Shown in pieces: positions 1 through 12,500 of a stretch of DNA of 64,000 bases (position 1 is the stretch's first letter; every line of letters begins with the position of its first letter). The position numbers and the translations under genes are program-made. The notes beneath the pieces are model-generated. The model ran no database searches. It saw only the letters and a list, made by a program, of their open reading frames with translations, and had not been told where the DNA came from. This DNA is from Trema orientale (lineage: Eukaryota; Streptophyta; Magnoliopsida; Rosales; Cannabaceae), in the NCBI GenBank assembly GCA_002914845.1, contig JXTC01000007.1:2258321-2322320 (forward strand), written 5' to 3'.

Positions 1-858
1 CAACAGAGCCACGCAGTTCGATATCACTATGGCCACTATGGCGCCAGGACTCAGCCCTTTACGTGGCTCCTTCTTTGGTTCGCCATTAACGGTGCTTTGA
101 GGCAACGAGCTCGGATTCGACGGCACGGTCTGATCCGGCCCGATCGGAGAAGATGGGTTCTCCGTAAATGAGCAAACCGGTAATGGGTTCGACCCGCACA
201 GCCCCTCGTTCCCGGAAAAGCTTTCTTCCCCGAACTTCTTCAGCATCGGGTCCGGCAACCGTCCGTACAGCTCATTGTTGGTCAAGTTGAGCTCTTTGAG
301 GTTGACCAGCGAAGCAGAGAGGTTGGGGACCTTCCCGGAGAGCATGTTGTCATGGAGCCGGAGCGTGAGGAGCCGGGTCAAGTTGGAGAGCTCGTCAGGG
401 ATGGCGCCACGTATGTTGTTGTCGGAGAGGTCGAGCCGGAGGAGCCTCCGGAGCGAGGAAATCTCAGGTGGGATTTCGCCGGAGAGGTCGTTCCCGGCGA
501 GGTAGAGGAGTTTGAGGTTCGTGCAGCTGGCCAGAGGCAGGACGGTGCCGTTCAGCCTGTTGTCGTGGAGGTCGAGGAGGCGGAGCTGGTCGAGCGGGGC
601 GAGGTGGTCGAGAGGGCCACGGAGGTTGAGCGAAGGGAGCGAGAGGCCGAAGACTCGGCCTCTCGGGGAGCAGTGGACGCCGGTCCACGAGGCGGCGCAG
701 GCGTCAGGGCCGGTCCAATTGAAAATGAGGCCTCCGTGGGAGTCGGTCTGGAGGCGGAAGCGCGTGAGCGCGTCCGTGTCATTGCTGGCGGCCGGAGCGG
801 AGAGAGCGAGGTGGGCTAAGAAGAGTGTGAGAAAAGGTATGGAGAATGAGGAGGCCAT
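1..858 (-). CDS. PXC1: PXC1-like leucine-rich repeat receptor kinase, 5' part
   Basis: Open from the ATG at 858-856 to the window edge, 286 codons without a stop, so the protein continues beyond position 1. Residues 1-24 form a signal peptide (hydrophobic FLTLFLAHLALSAPA). An LRR N-terminal cap follows with the pair DACAASW...HC. Then come about five plant-type LRRs (LRLLDLHDNRLNGT, LLYLAGNDLSGEIP, LLRLDLSDNNIRGAIP), the segment FSGNEGLCGSNPLPVC, a Ser/Pro-rich juxtamembrane stretch, and from about residue 271 the start of a transmembrane helix (GAIVAIVISNCVALL). The kinase domain lies off the window. Order and wording match Arabidopsis PXC1 (PXY/TDR-correlated 1), a plasma-membrane receptor-like kinase linked to secondary wall formation in xylem fibres. 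The ectodomain is GC-rich compared with its flanks. The family is certain; orthology to PXC1 is inferred from memory of the family. Confidence 0.88.
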   Translation of the reverse strand, partial: MASSFSIPFLTLFLAHLALSAPAASNDTDALTRFRLQTDSHGGLIFNWTGPDACAASWTGVHCSPRGRVFGLSLPSLNLRGPLDHLAPLDQLRLLDLHDNRLNGTVLPLASCTNLKLLYLAGNDLSGEIPPEISSLRRLLRLDLSDNNIRGAIPDELSNLTRLLTLRLHDNMLSGKVPNLSASLVNLKELNLTNNELYGRLPDPMLKKFGEESFSGNEGLCGSNPLPVCSFTENPSSPIGPDQTVPSNPSSLPQSTVNGEPKKEPRKGLSPGAIVAIVISNCVALL

Positions 859-3800
859 GCGATGATAAGGTTTTTCTTCTTTCTCTCTTTTGTTTTGGAC
901 CTTCTTAGGCGGGAAGACTGGTATAATGGGTAAGCAATGAGTGTTTTTCTTTTTAAAAAAAAAAAGAAAAGAAAAGAAAATAAGATAACGGAATTCTCTC
1001 ACTCTAGAAAGTCACCTGTTTTGTCTCTCTCTAAATTTGAGGTGAGAGAGAGAATAGTGAGATAGTGATGCATTTTTTTTAAAAAAAAAAAATTGGCCTT
1101 AATGGGGAGAGGGAATGATAATGTGAAATGGGTTTGTGCTAATTATTATATGTGAGGCAGCATAATTGAGATAAGAGAGAGAGGGAATAATTAAAGTTCG
1201 GGGATTTGAAAATGGGGGATTATTGGATTAGAGTCTAGAGAGAGGTGGGGAGAGAGTGTGGTTGCATGAATGATTGCTGTTCTCCACTCCTCTCCGAATA
1301 GAATGAGTAAAATCTAAAAAGGGGTTTTGAGAGCACAGTACTAGTAGTATACCTTTTACTTTTTCACTTTTTCTTGACCAATTGAGCGTTTTGGGTGTCC
1401 CTACGACTATTCACGTTTTTGTATATGTGGCCTTGCGGGGCTTCCAAAATCAATGAGAGAACAACCATGGCATGGCTCTTGGTTTCTGACCAAAAGGGAA
1501 AAAGGGTAAAAAATAAGAAGAATGGCATGCTTTTACGTAGTTGACATGATTCATTTGCTAAATTCAGTATGCCATGCAAGAAGAAATAGACAGTTCTTCA
1601 CATATAGTCTTGAATTTGATTGTCTTAACCGTGAATCATGACCGTTGATCAAGTTAAACTCATGATTATAACCGAGCATCATCTTTATCGATCAATAAGA
1701 TTTTAATAGTCACAATAGTCAACGACTATGATTAAGACAGAATTCTATCATTTAAAACTTTACAAATGATTGATGTTAAAAAAAAAATGTTTACATTATA
1801 TGCTCATTTTTCTTAGGGGTCATCATTTGTGTTATTCTTGGCTCTATTGCATATGAGGGTTGAGTAACTAGGTTTACCCAAACAGGGTATAAATCTACAT
1901 CTAGGTCCAATATCTAGCTTCTACCTTGGAGTGACATATATATTGAGTCAGCCATTTGATCCATAAATTGTTTTTTTTTTGGGGTAAGTTTTGGGTGGGT
2001 GGGTGGTTGGAAGTTAGAACAATAGGTTATTTGGAAGAAGCATTCAAATTCAGTGCTACACACACAAGTCATAAAACCAACAAGAAGCTGATACGTAGGC
2101 TTTGTAAAAACCTTAGAAAGTGAAGCCAGCCCCCACTAGTGTGTTGAGCTGTGGACCACTGAAATTAACAAAAGCCACATGTCTATTTGTACCAATCCTA
2201 CCTTATATTTAACTTTGATAGTCTTTGGTCACTTTTGTACTATTTACCTCAAAACATGATTAATTATCTAAATCTTATTGGACAACTTTTCAAGGATTTC
2301 AGATAAAGAAGGGGCATAATTTCGATTTTGTTTGCCTGTTTCTTCTCCTCTTTTCCATATCATGGAAGAAGGGGCAAAAAAAAGAAAAGAAAAGAAGCTC
2401 TGATCTTTGAGTCCTTAGAAAGCAAAGTTGTTCTGTCATACCTAGAATGATGACAATAAACATGCACATAATATGGAAAAACATGACAAGATTGCATAAC
2501 CAACATCTTTTTTCCTTTTAATTAGTAATTTTTTTAAATGAAATGCATTATAAAAGTCATGCTAACTAAAAATTATTTACTCACTGGTAAAATGAACATG
2601 AATGATTTGACATGCTATATAAAATATATGTTATCGTACCACTTCTCTTAAAAAATAATTTTATATACTTTCATTTCACTCAAAATGTATAATGTTTTAG
2701 TGACATTGAACACTGTCTTTCATTAGGCTTACGGGCCGCTTACCCCTTTATTGGCCTTTTGCCTCAAGGAATCTTCATATTCTAACCACTGAAATCTATA
2801 TCATTTGCATCTTTTTCAGCAAAAAATAATAATAACAGTAATAGAAATACTATAACATTTACGTAAATTTGGGGAGTGATATGAATGTTTTGTGATAGAT
2901 GAGTAGGAATGCAAGTTTGTTTGACATTTTGACCTGTATATAGTAAACTCTATTAAATTGACTTTACAAATTTCTAATCACACCAACAAATCAATGACTA
3001 GATTCCTGATCTTGTAGGCACCATCCTACTCTTACAGATGCATACATGTTACAAAGCCATCATTTTGGTTTTCATAATAAAATAACTCAATTTTTTAGGC
3101 TATTTCTATGGGGGAAGAGGTGCTTCTCCTTCAATGTCTTATTATTAATCCTTGTTCAAATAGGAAAGTGAAGTTTTGGTTTTAATATATAATGCCACAT
3201 TGTGGGGCCTATATATGGTACTACACATCCCCAATTCTATGTCATCATCTTCCCAAGTATACATAGTAATGGTGTCTCATAAAGTGAAGGAAATACTACA
3301 GCTTTTTTCTTTTTCTTTTCCTTTCCTTTTCTTTTTATAATTATTTTTCTTTAGATTAAACTGCATATATGCTTTATATTATGATATACATGCAGTGAGG
3401 GGCAGAAGGAGAGATTGAAGGCGGGATTGGTGTTCTAATTTTCTCTCTTTACTATTCAGTCAGCAAGTAGACAAAAGCTTTGGTACCAGAAAAGAAAAAG
3501 GGTCAAAACAAAAGCTAGCTAGCTTAACAGCGGTACTACAGCATGAAGAACTTTGTTTTTTCCTTCTTTTTTTCTTTTCCAAATTTCTGGTAATCATCAG
3601 TAAAAGAAACAAAGCACAGTAATTTTGAAGTTAAGAACCATCTAGAGTGGATTAAAGAGAAACAAAATCATGATATTTATGTGTAAATTTTTATTTATAT
3701 TTATTTATTTAGTTTGCCTCTGGCTTCATATGTGGCATATTAGCTTTGAATTTTCTGCAATAGCCATGCTTTGGCTTGACCTTTACTATAAATTAGAGTG

Positions 3801-4789
3801 CACACCATGCACAACTGTTGTTACTTGTTAGTACTATTTTATCTTACAAATAAGGTTGCGTTAAGGTTCTTGTTCTTGTTCTCATGGACCAAAGTGGAAT
3901 GTAAAAATAATAATATGTAAACTGCCAATGCCATGCAAAAATTCAATGAACAAACTAATTTACACCAATTTTGTGCCATAAAATGAAAGAGTAGAAGCTT
4001 TTCTTTGATGTAGAAAAAGGAATGAACTTAAACAAGGCAAGGCATGGTTTTCTCTCTGTTGGATCAAAACCCATTTTAAATAGAAAAAGGTAAATCAAAT
4101 GAAAGCATTTTGGACATTACCAGCCTAACCTTTCGAGAATTCATCTCTATTCTTTCTTAGAGAAATTAAAAAAAAAAAAAAAGCAAATTTAAGAAACACA
4201 GATAATTCTTTGGACAGTGTAGGACAGGGTAGTCAAATCCCAGTCACCGTGCAATGTGCAGGAACCTCTAATCTATCACTTTCTTCCAGTCCAATTTTTT
4301 CACGAGTAAGCAGTGCGTGTGCAATTCTAGGCACAAGTGAAGTTTCCAATCTTGGAAAATTTACTAATACCAACTCTTTCATATCACACAACTCAAGTTG
4401 AATTTTGTGTAATCTTCCACTAAGATTCTTGATGGTACCACTCACTGGTTTTGGTATTTCCTTCTAAAATTACCCTTTCCTTCTGTTCTTCTACACCCTG
4501 TAATCGGTATGAATGCCCATCTCACAGTTATAGCCTCTGCCTCTGGCCACATCACTATTGACTGTGTACAGCTATTTTATTCCAGCTCCTCTTCTCATTC
4601 CCTTCTTTTTTTTCTTTTTCCCTTTTTTTTTTTTCTTCTTTTTTGGGTGGGGCTGGGGACGAAATTCATGGGCTTACTGTTGGGCCCAATTTCAACAAAG
4701 GGTCCATTAGACCCATCAAAGGGATTGTAAAGAGTGTATGAAGCTCACTTTTAGAGCTGCCATGACACAAAAATGCATAATACTGTCAC
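859..4789. other. Intergenic: PXC1 upstream region and unclassified AT-rich DNA
   Basis: No gene recognised. The first kilobase upstream of the PXC1 start (on the minus strand) carries purine/pyrimidine runs, including GAGAGA tracts around 1030-1060 and 1170-1250, which are common in plant 5' leaders and core promoters. Short ORFs in this stretch have no recognisable family and lie in low-complexity DNA. No TATA box, terminator or RNA gene could be assigned with confidence. Confidence 0.5.
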
Positions 4790-5882
4790 GAGGCGTTTGG
4801 TTGTAATACAAAACTGGAATAGAAATGCAAAACTGGAATAGAAATGGTAATGGTAATAGAAATAGAACGAGGATATGAATAGAATGGAAAAGAAAATTTA
4901 TTCATTTGTTTAGTTGACATTTTGGAATTAGTGTCTGAATCAAAACTATTGTGTTTAGTTTATTGTAGAATAGAATGGAATTAATATTATATAGACCAAA
5001 TTACTCCTACACCTTATAAAAGAAAATAAACTGAATTAGTATTAAAAATGATTAATTTCTAAAAAAAACGTATGACTAATTCCTTACAAAAAAAAATATG
5101 AATTATTCCTTAAAAAATATATATATAAAGAAAACATATACGACTAAATAGTAGTTGTTATTAATTCTGCTCATTGGGGTTTTCATCTTCCCATGGTGCT
5201 CATGGGGGTTTCATCTTCCCCTAGTAACTTAGATAAATGCTCAAATCAGTTTCAGATTTTCTCCAAAATTAGAAGAAATCCATGTATATTTTCTTGTCGT
5301 ACTCTTTCTTGCAGAGTTTATGAACAACCAGATCTAATTCTTAGAATCAACTATGTGTGATTTATAAATTTAGATCTTTGAATACTGAGTTGCAAAGGCA
5401 GTCAAGGTTTTCTTTATTCTATGCTCTGATTATGAATTCAGAAAGGCTTTTGATTGGTCCTCGTGAGAATATATATATATATATTACCCAATTCTATAGG
5501 AACCCAAACGGCCACAACAGAAGTAGCATTGAACGATATAAGCGGCAACAGAGAACCACTTTGGCCGGAGGTCAGGCGAGGGAACCATTGTAGTCAGACC
5601 CGGAGCTCAAGGGATAGGAAAAATTTTGGACTTGCTAGTGCGTTGTGAGAAAATTTGAGTCCAAGTGATAAGGGACAATTTGGGCATCTAATATTCAGAT
5701 ATGGAATAGAATCCCTTTTCCACCTATTTTATTAAGTAAAGACAATTCCATAGAATGATGGAAAAGTTATTCCGTTGGAGTGAGTTTTTATGAGCTAAAA
5801 ACAAAACCAAACGATGGAATGACAAATCGTTAGTAATCCCCAATCCATTCCTTTGCCCATTACTCCAAACCAAACGCTACCT
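4790..5882. mobile_element. MITE-like element with GCGTTTGGTT termini
   Basis: The left end reads GAGGCGTTTGGTT and the right end, reverse-complemented, reads GAGGTAGCGTTTGGTT. These are imperfect terminal inverted repeats about 1.1 kb apart. The interior near both ends is rich in GGAATAGAATGG-type words (4810-5000 and 5700-5830), as in many non-autonomous plant DNA elements. No clear target duplication was found and there is no transposase. A related interior (a GAATGGAAT...ATATTATATxGACCAAA stretch) recurs around 17750-18130, which supports a dispersed family. It lies just 3' of KDTA (stop at 5977) and may provide sequence near its polyadenylation region. Confidence 0.55.
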
Positions 5883-5976
5883 CAGTGCCTAGACTGCTTA
5901 GTTTGCTAGTGCAAGGGCTCTCCAGCATCAAAGTTCAAAATTATCTCCCGCTGCTAACATACGTTTACATTTTCTT

Positions 5977-8900
5977 TTAGCTCAATGTATGTTTTAGTAG
6001 TTTAGAGTCTAATAGGTCCCAGACTCTGGTAACAATACCACTTGACAGGCTATGATACGCTTGTTTCGCAGCCTCACGACGTGCCTCCAGAACTTTGTTA
6101 TCCCTAAAGAGAACTTCAAGGGCTTCTTCTAGCTCTAACTTGCCAGACACCTACATAACCATTGAAATTAATCTATCAAAAGGTTTGTTTTTTTTTCAGT
6201 AGTGCTAGGCTGATAGCATCAAAAGTGTCTTCTTGTTGAAAATCATAATTCGATGCAAATGAAATTTTGAAGAAGATAAAAAATACACATTCATAAATAT
6301 AGTTATAAAAGTACAGCACTCAAAAGGTTAATCATCAGACCTGGAGAACAGACAGAGGGTTAAACTGTTGCATTTCTGACATCATGCATGAGAAGTGTCC
6401 AACATGAGGACCTGAAATAAAGCGGTCCAGCATATAATTATAGCTTTGGCATTTTAAGAGGCCACATCTTAAGCAATTAAGGTGAAAAAGACAGGGTATT
6501 AGTTCACCAGTTAAAACAGCACAGCCAGCTGCACCAGCTTCTGAAATGTTGTGACCGGTAAAACCAGGCAGGAAGGAACCCCCGATTACAGCTATAGGAG
6601 TTATCCGATATAGGTGTCTCAATTCACCTACAAATCAAGTAGAAAGTTGAGAAATTACATAATAAAGTTATGCAGAATATTGCCTAATAGCAATTGGCAA
6701 CGATCCCTCTAGGCAACTGTTGACCACAAAAGAAGAATTATTATAAAGACGATAACCTGCTTAAGTACACCTTCTGATTCTAGAGGAAAGAAAACAAAGC
6801 ATAAAGTGCATTGGCAGAGGCAAGAAACCCGGAAAGAAAATTTTTTTGCTTGAAGTTAAAAATAAATTGCTAACCTAATGTGTCCACCACATATATATTT
6901 GTCCCTGATATAATTTTATCGCCTTGAGACCTCAAAGCTACGCCTTGCCCCTCTTTCTGTAACTTCTGCACTATTTGAGACAAAGGACGTTATGAAGTAA
7001 CATAATGTAAGATCCTATCATCAGACAATGAGTTTTGAAAGCTCATTAAGACATGCTTACCAATCATGAACATCAGAAGTTTTCTAGTGTCCATGGTGTT
7101 TTATCGCAAAAAATAAATGTACTGATCTCTTATTCATATTCCTAGGATAAATCTAGAGGGTGCTAAATTATTTTTCCAAATGCTTAAGGATTACGGAATA
7201 GATAATATATTCCAAGGAATAAGAATTGTTTCTCGTTGTAAGTGCATGTTATTCCCCCTACATTAAACAAATGGACTTTAAGCATGGTTCAAGGCCTAAA
7301 TGAATCGTTTAAAGTCAAACACCAGAAGAAAATCAATAAAGAATCTATATAAGGTCAGAAAATGCATACATAAGCAATCTCTTGTCCATGCTCTGGATGT
7401 CGAGGCACAATAATTGTGACCAAATCTGGGTGCACTTTGATGAGAACTTTGTGAACAGCTAGTATTACTGCAGAAAATACCAAGTGAGGTTTTCAACCAA
7501 CATAGAGTACTTAAAAAACAAAAAGGAAACCCCAAAAAATCATCTAAAATTATAAAGAGAAGGAAATCGAAGATGATAAAAACTGTAGTGAGATGGTACC
7601 AAGCAAACCACAAAATGACTAGAATGAACTAAAAGCCTAAAAAATGCTTTAAATGAATACATGCTTGCCAATTCTAGCAATAGCAATAGCCGTCATAGAG
7701 CACCTGCTATGTATTTTCAGAAACTGAAACTGAAAATAGTTAAGGCAAGATCTCTATGAGAAACCATCACAGAAATGACACCATATATAAAGTCTCATAC
7801 TAAAGGCTATGTAGCAGGAGTTCACCTTCTTCTTCTCCCTTGTGTATAGAAGAAGCCATCCATACCGGCCTGTGGGCAAGTTGCACCTTCAGATCCTCGA
7901 TAGTTCTCAGCTCACCCTCGGAAACAAAGTCTTCAACCACTGAATTTAGAAAGCAAGAATTTATAGATGGATCTTATACTTCAAGAGTTGCTCACTGTGA
8001 TATAAACAAATGAAAAAATAACGCAATAATGGAACTCTTGCAAGTGACTTTATAAAGTAGTTGAAACAAATCATACTAGGGTTTATCATCTTTACTAATG
8101 TAACAAATGACAAAATTAAATAAAAGGGATCAGTTAGGATCAATTTTCTTTTCGATAGAGCATACCAAATTTTAAGTCACCAGAAGAGTTGATGATAGAA
8201 GGTGGTGCGAGCAGTAGTTGAAAGTTTATTGCCTGCATAGTGCTCTAATACACAGAAAAATAATCAATAACAACAATACTGAAGATACAGAATACTCTGT
8301 GCTACATACAAATGCACACTGACTTACCAATGGGATAATCAATGAAAATTTTGACAGCATTAATGAAATCACCGGAAGAAGCCATGGACTTGACCAACGT
8401 TTGAAGGACTTAGTAGACATTCGAGCATTTATCAAGGCCAACACTATCTAAAGAGCATATGGGTTAGTATGAATTACCCACAATACAGTAAGACCATACG
8501 AGACACCTGATAAAAACAAAAGGGCGACTTGTTCTTGCACTATATATGCAAGGTTCACTGATGGGATTACTGAAATTGCACTTCAAACAAGACATGAATG
8601 GAATGATCAGTGGTAAAGTATATCTACAAGTGGTATGTATGGCGATGAGATTGAGTAACTTACACCCTTTCGTGAAGCATCCATAATAAGATTTGGCCAC
8701 AATTCGCTCTCTATTAGCACGATTGCATTTGGCTTCCAATGGCCAAGGAAAGCATCCATAGCATTCGGGGTGTCAATTGGCGCAAACTGTTCAACATTTG
8801 ACAATAATAAGAACAATGTGCCGAAAGTCAACATTTGGACAGACAATTTAAACCAATGTCATCACAAACACACTTGGTACTAGGCAAAACTAGAAACCAC

Positions 8901-9589
8901 ACAACTAAAAACGAAACCTTAATGCAACTTACACGTACCTGATATATGACTCCATTTGGAAGACGATTCTTTATTACTTCACTGCATAAATAATTAAAAT
9001 AATATTTGAGAAAAACCCAGATCGAAATTTACTAATAAATTAGTAAAATAACATCCTGTGGAAAAAAAAAGAAGAAGAAGAAGAAACCCAGATTGAAACA
9101 TATAAATAAAAAAGAAAGATAGTGTTTTTACAATGCAGAAGCAGTTGTAGTTGTCATCAAGATAGTTAATTCAGGTCTCTTTCTAATACATTCTTTGATT
9201 ACAGGAATCGCAGCCACTCCTTCACCTGGATTCAATTTTTCATCAAATCAAATTAATAATTTCAATAATAAAGATTATAAACTAAACCCATGATACCCTT
9301 TGAATTTTTGAGCTTCCTATACAATTTTCCCACATTTTCTCTGGAACCAAACAGGAATCGGAGAGAGAGAGAGAGAGAGAGAGAGAGAACCTAAAGAGAC
9401 GGCGTGGAACCAGAGGAGCGGGCCTTGTGGGCGAGGAAGAGAAGCGTGGCCGAGACGCTCCGGCCACCGGAGAGGGTGTTCGAGGCCTCGGTTCTTGCGC
9501 CAGCGGAGGTGAAGGTACAGCAATGGCGATAGACCATAGCTCAGAGCTCTGTAAATGGTGTAGATCAACTTCCCTGTCGTTGCCGCCAT
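5977..9589 (-). CDS. KDTA: KDTA, 3-deoxy-D-manno-octulosonate (Kdo) transferase, 12 exons
   Basis: Glycosyltransferase family 30 (GT-B fold), homologue of bacterial WaaA/KdtA. It transfers Kdo from CMP-Kdo to a lipid A precursor; in Arabidopsis the pathway is mitochondrial. Exons (minus, 5' to 3'): 9589-9391, 9225-9132, 8981-8939, 8786-8664, 8447-8328, 8244-8166, 7939-7826, 7467-7370, 6965-6875, 6627-6508, 6411-6341, 6150-5977. All introns are GT-AG and phases fit throughout, giving 442 codons (441 residues plus stop). Landmarks: WFHAVSLGEG at residues 60-69, with the presumed catalytic Glu 68 just after the exon 1/2 junction; HWKPNAIVLIESELWPN; NARMSTKSFKRWSSP; VPRHPEHGQEIAYK; PIAVIGGSFLPGFTGHN; HVGHFS. 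The start is the first ATG in frame with the conserved N-terminus. No lesions were seen, so it is probably functional. The exon model comes from splice signals plus homology, without transcript support. Confidence 0.93.
9361..9388. repeat. (GA)14 microsatellite at the KDTA exon 1 donor
   Basis: Fourteen perfect GA units lie 1 base beyond the first GT of KDTA intron 1 (the donor G is at 9390). On the transcript strand this is a (CU)14 tract immediately inside the intron, at the position normally occupied by donor consensus bases. Length variation here could affect U1 pairing and splicing of intron 1, but that is inference. Confidence 0.9.
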
Positions 9590-12500
9590 TTCTGTAATTT
9601 TCGGCTACAGATTCGGGTTTGGAAGACGACCACAGGGGATTCGTACTCTTTCACTCAGCCCAAGGAAGGTTCGTTTGGGCCTTCCTCGGAGCTTCGTTCG
9701 TGGGCCTGGGCCGAATTATATTCTGACAGAATTACGATGATACCCTTAATTTATGTCATAATTACAGTAGTACTTGGTGGTGGACCGAAATAATTACAGC
9801 GACACCCCCAAAGGATCGTGAGATTTTTACCCCCACTAAGTTATATTATTATTCTAATTTAACATTCCTTTGATAGAAATAGTTCAAAATTTAATTGTCG
9901 AATTTAGTTAAGTTTGACTAGTGTATAGGAGTGTTTGTGAAATCATCTTGAATTTTAAAAGATGTTACGTAAATTACTCTGGTTCGCATAAGTTAATGTA
10001 ATTTTGATATTATATATATATGTAGTGTAATTTTTCCTGTAATGTGTAATAAATAAAAGAAATAAGTTTCTAAATCAAACGACAATGTATCCTTATGTAC
10101 ATACATAAATTAATAGGGATAACATATATGAATTTTTTAGGGATAACATAGATGAATTATGATTATAGAATAAAACTAATTTTTGCACTTCATTGACAAT
10201 TTTTTTAGCCACAAAGAGTAAAAACAAATATTCTCTAAAACAGTCCTGTAGTTAACTCCCACTTAATTTGAACCAAAAAAAAAAAAAAAATCAATGATTC
10301 AAAAACTTATCATATCATTTGGTCTTAAAAATTTGCGTGAAAAGTTGGTTTCTCCAATAATAATAATACTCATTGATAAAGTGTAATAAAACATTACTTA
10401 ACATATCATAACTATGATCATATATATATAGACAGAAATAAACAACACCAAAGAAAATCCTCCATGACCGGCTGTCGCCAACTTTCGTGTTACTCCACGT
10501 CCCCTCCACGTCCCCCCAATTATCAAATGCATCATAATTTTATAAATATTAGAGAACGAACAAAGTCAACTATAGGCCAAAATGAATTAAAGAACTCTGA
10601 AGATAATGCCTAAAATGAACGTTATCAAAACACATATTCAACCAATAACGCTTGATTATCTCTAAATCACGATCCTTGCAACTTTATGCTGATTGATTAG
10701 TTAATCTTATAACTCTCAATCATAATAGAGGATTAAAACTGAGCCAAAAAAGAAGAACACAAAATATCAACATTAAGAATGCAAAGCTTTGTGATTTATT
10801 AAATTCACTTAACAGACGTACCATATATATCCATCTTTGATCAACAAGCAAGTTATATTGCAAATTTATTTAGAGGCAGTATATATACGTATGTATAATA
10901 TAGACAAGACACGCCTAGAGCTTATCGTGTATGAAGTTTCGTATCTATATTTGTTAATTAATTAAATATAATATATGTTAATTTGCTATACAAATGGAGC
11001 CAATCAAATGGAGGGGACCAGATCACACAACCTATACATATAAAATCAAGGGCTGTACCCCTTCAAAAAAAAATCAAGGGCTGTACTTAATTATAATTTA
11101 TCCTAATGCCCCCAGCAGAGGGATTTTCAATTAATGTAATGGCTCATTAATTAATAAGAATTAGTACGCAATCAATTCCTTCGTCAAATTCATAATCAAA
11201 CAAAAGCAAAAAACTGGAACTATTTGAGAAAGCAGTGAGATCATATTTCACTCGTAATAATAAAAAACTGAAATGGGAAAGCAATAGGATTCATGCGATG
11301 ACAAATTAAGTGAATTTCATTGAAGATATTCATATGAATTAATGATGTACGTAGCTAATCAAGTCGATTTCATTGAATTAATTTGACCAATTAAATAGAG
11401 ATATTTCAAAATTTTATATATGTACTTTATTATAAATAATTCAATCGGTACAACTGGCTGACAAAGTAGTTCTGTATATATATCTCCGTATTATATATAT
11501 TTATTAAATATATATGTGAGGATAAATATTTCAATCTTGCTTGCATATATGAAACAAAAAATGACAAAGGATATAATTAGATATGATTTTTTTGAATAAT
11601 AATTAGATTTTATTTTACATATATGAAGCAATAATACTTTTATCGTCCTTAATGTTTTGAATGAATTAATGAATGGTCCCCTCCTTTTTCGGGAACATGC
11701 TTACTCAACGTTTGTTGTCTAATTAAGGACTTTGTTACAACTTACAATCAGAGTGAATATTTAATATATGAAGATCCAATCATAAACCTAAATTAAACAA
11801 ATTCGACTTGATTTTGACTTATATTAAGTAATATTTATGGATTCAAACTATTAGGCTACAATATTCATGATTAACTTTATAAGTAGCAATTCAAGTCACG
11901 TTATGATAACATGATTTGAAATTAGAGGATTTAGATTTGGATTAAATATGTACAGGTCAAAATAGATTAAACTCAATCAAACGCGATTAAATAATATGTC
12001 AAAAAATATATTAACTTGCTAAACTCAAAATTGATTCGTTTAACATGATTAAAACAAAAAATTATTAAACATGTTATATTAGAAATATGAAAATAGGTTA
12101 AACATGTTAAGCTTAATAGGTTAATATAGTTTGTGACAAATTGACATATATATAGCGGGTGAAATTTGATTCGTTAATTTGATGGGTTAAAACAGTAAAT
12201 AAGTTAGTAGGTTAACATGATCTGAATGTATGATTCGTTTAAATAAAGTGTTAAATATGTCATGTTGTGGATGGCATGTTTATTTAGCATATGTCAACAT
12301 GTGTTTGTTTACAAATGATGATACTAATAATAGCAAATAATAATGTATTTTATTTGAGCTTGGTAGTTTCTTGTTATACATGTATCTCGATACAACGCAA
12401 TAATGACACACAATACGAATTACCACATCTAAATTTAATTTGTGAATATAGATCGATATTTTTTGTCCAAATAATTATTTGTATATTATTTGATCAAGAA

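Noticed and set aside
352-819. Plus-strand ORF of 155 codons opposite PXC1
   Set aside because: Antisense shadow of the GC-rich PXC1 ectodomain exon. Charged, repetitive composition and no family; the minus strand encodes a clear LRR protein.
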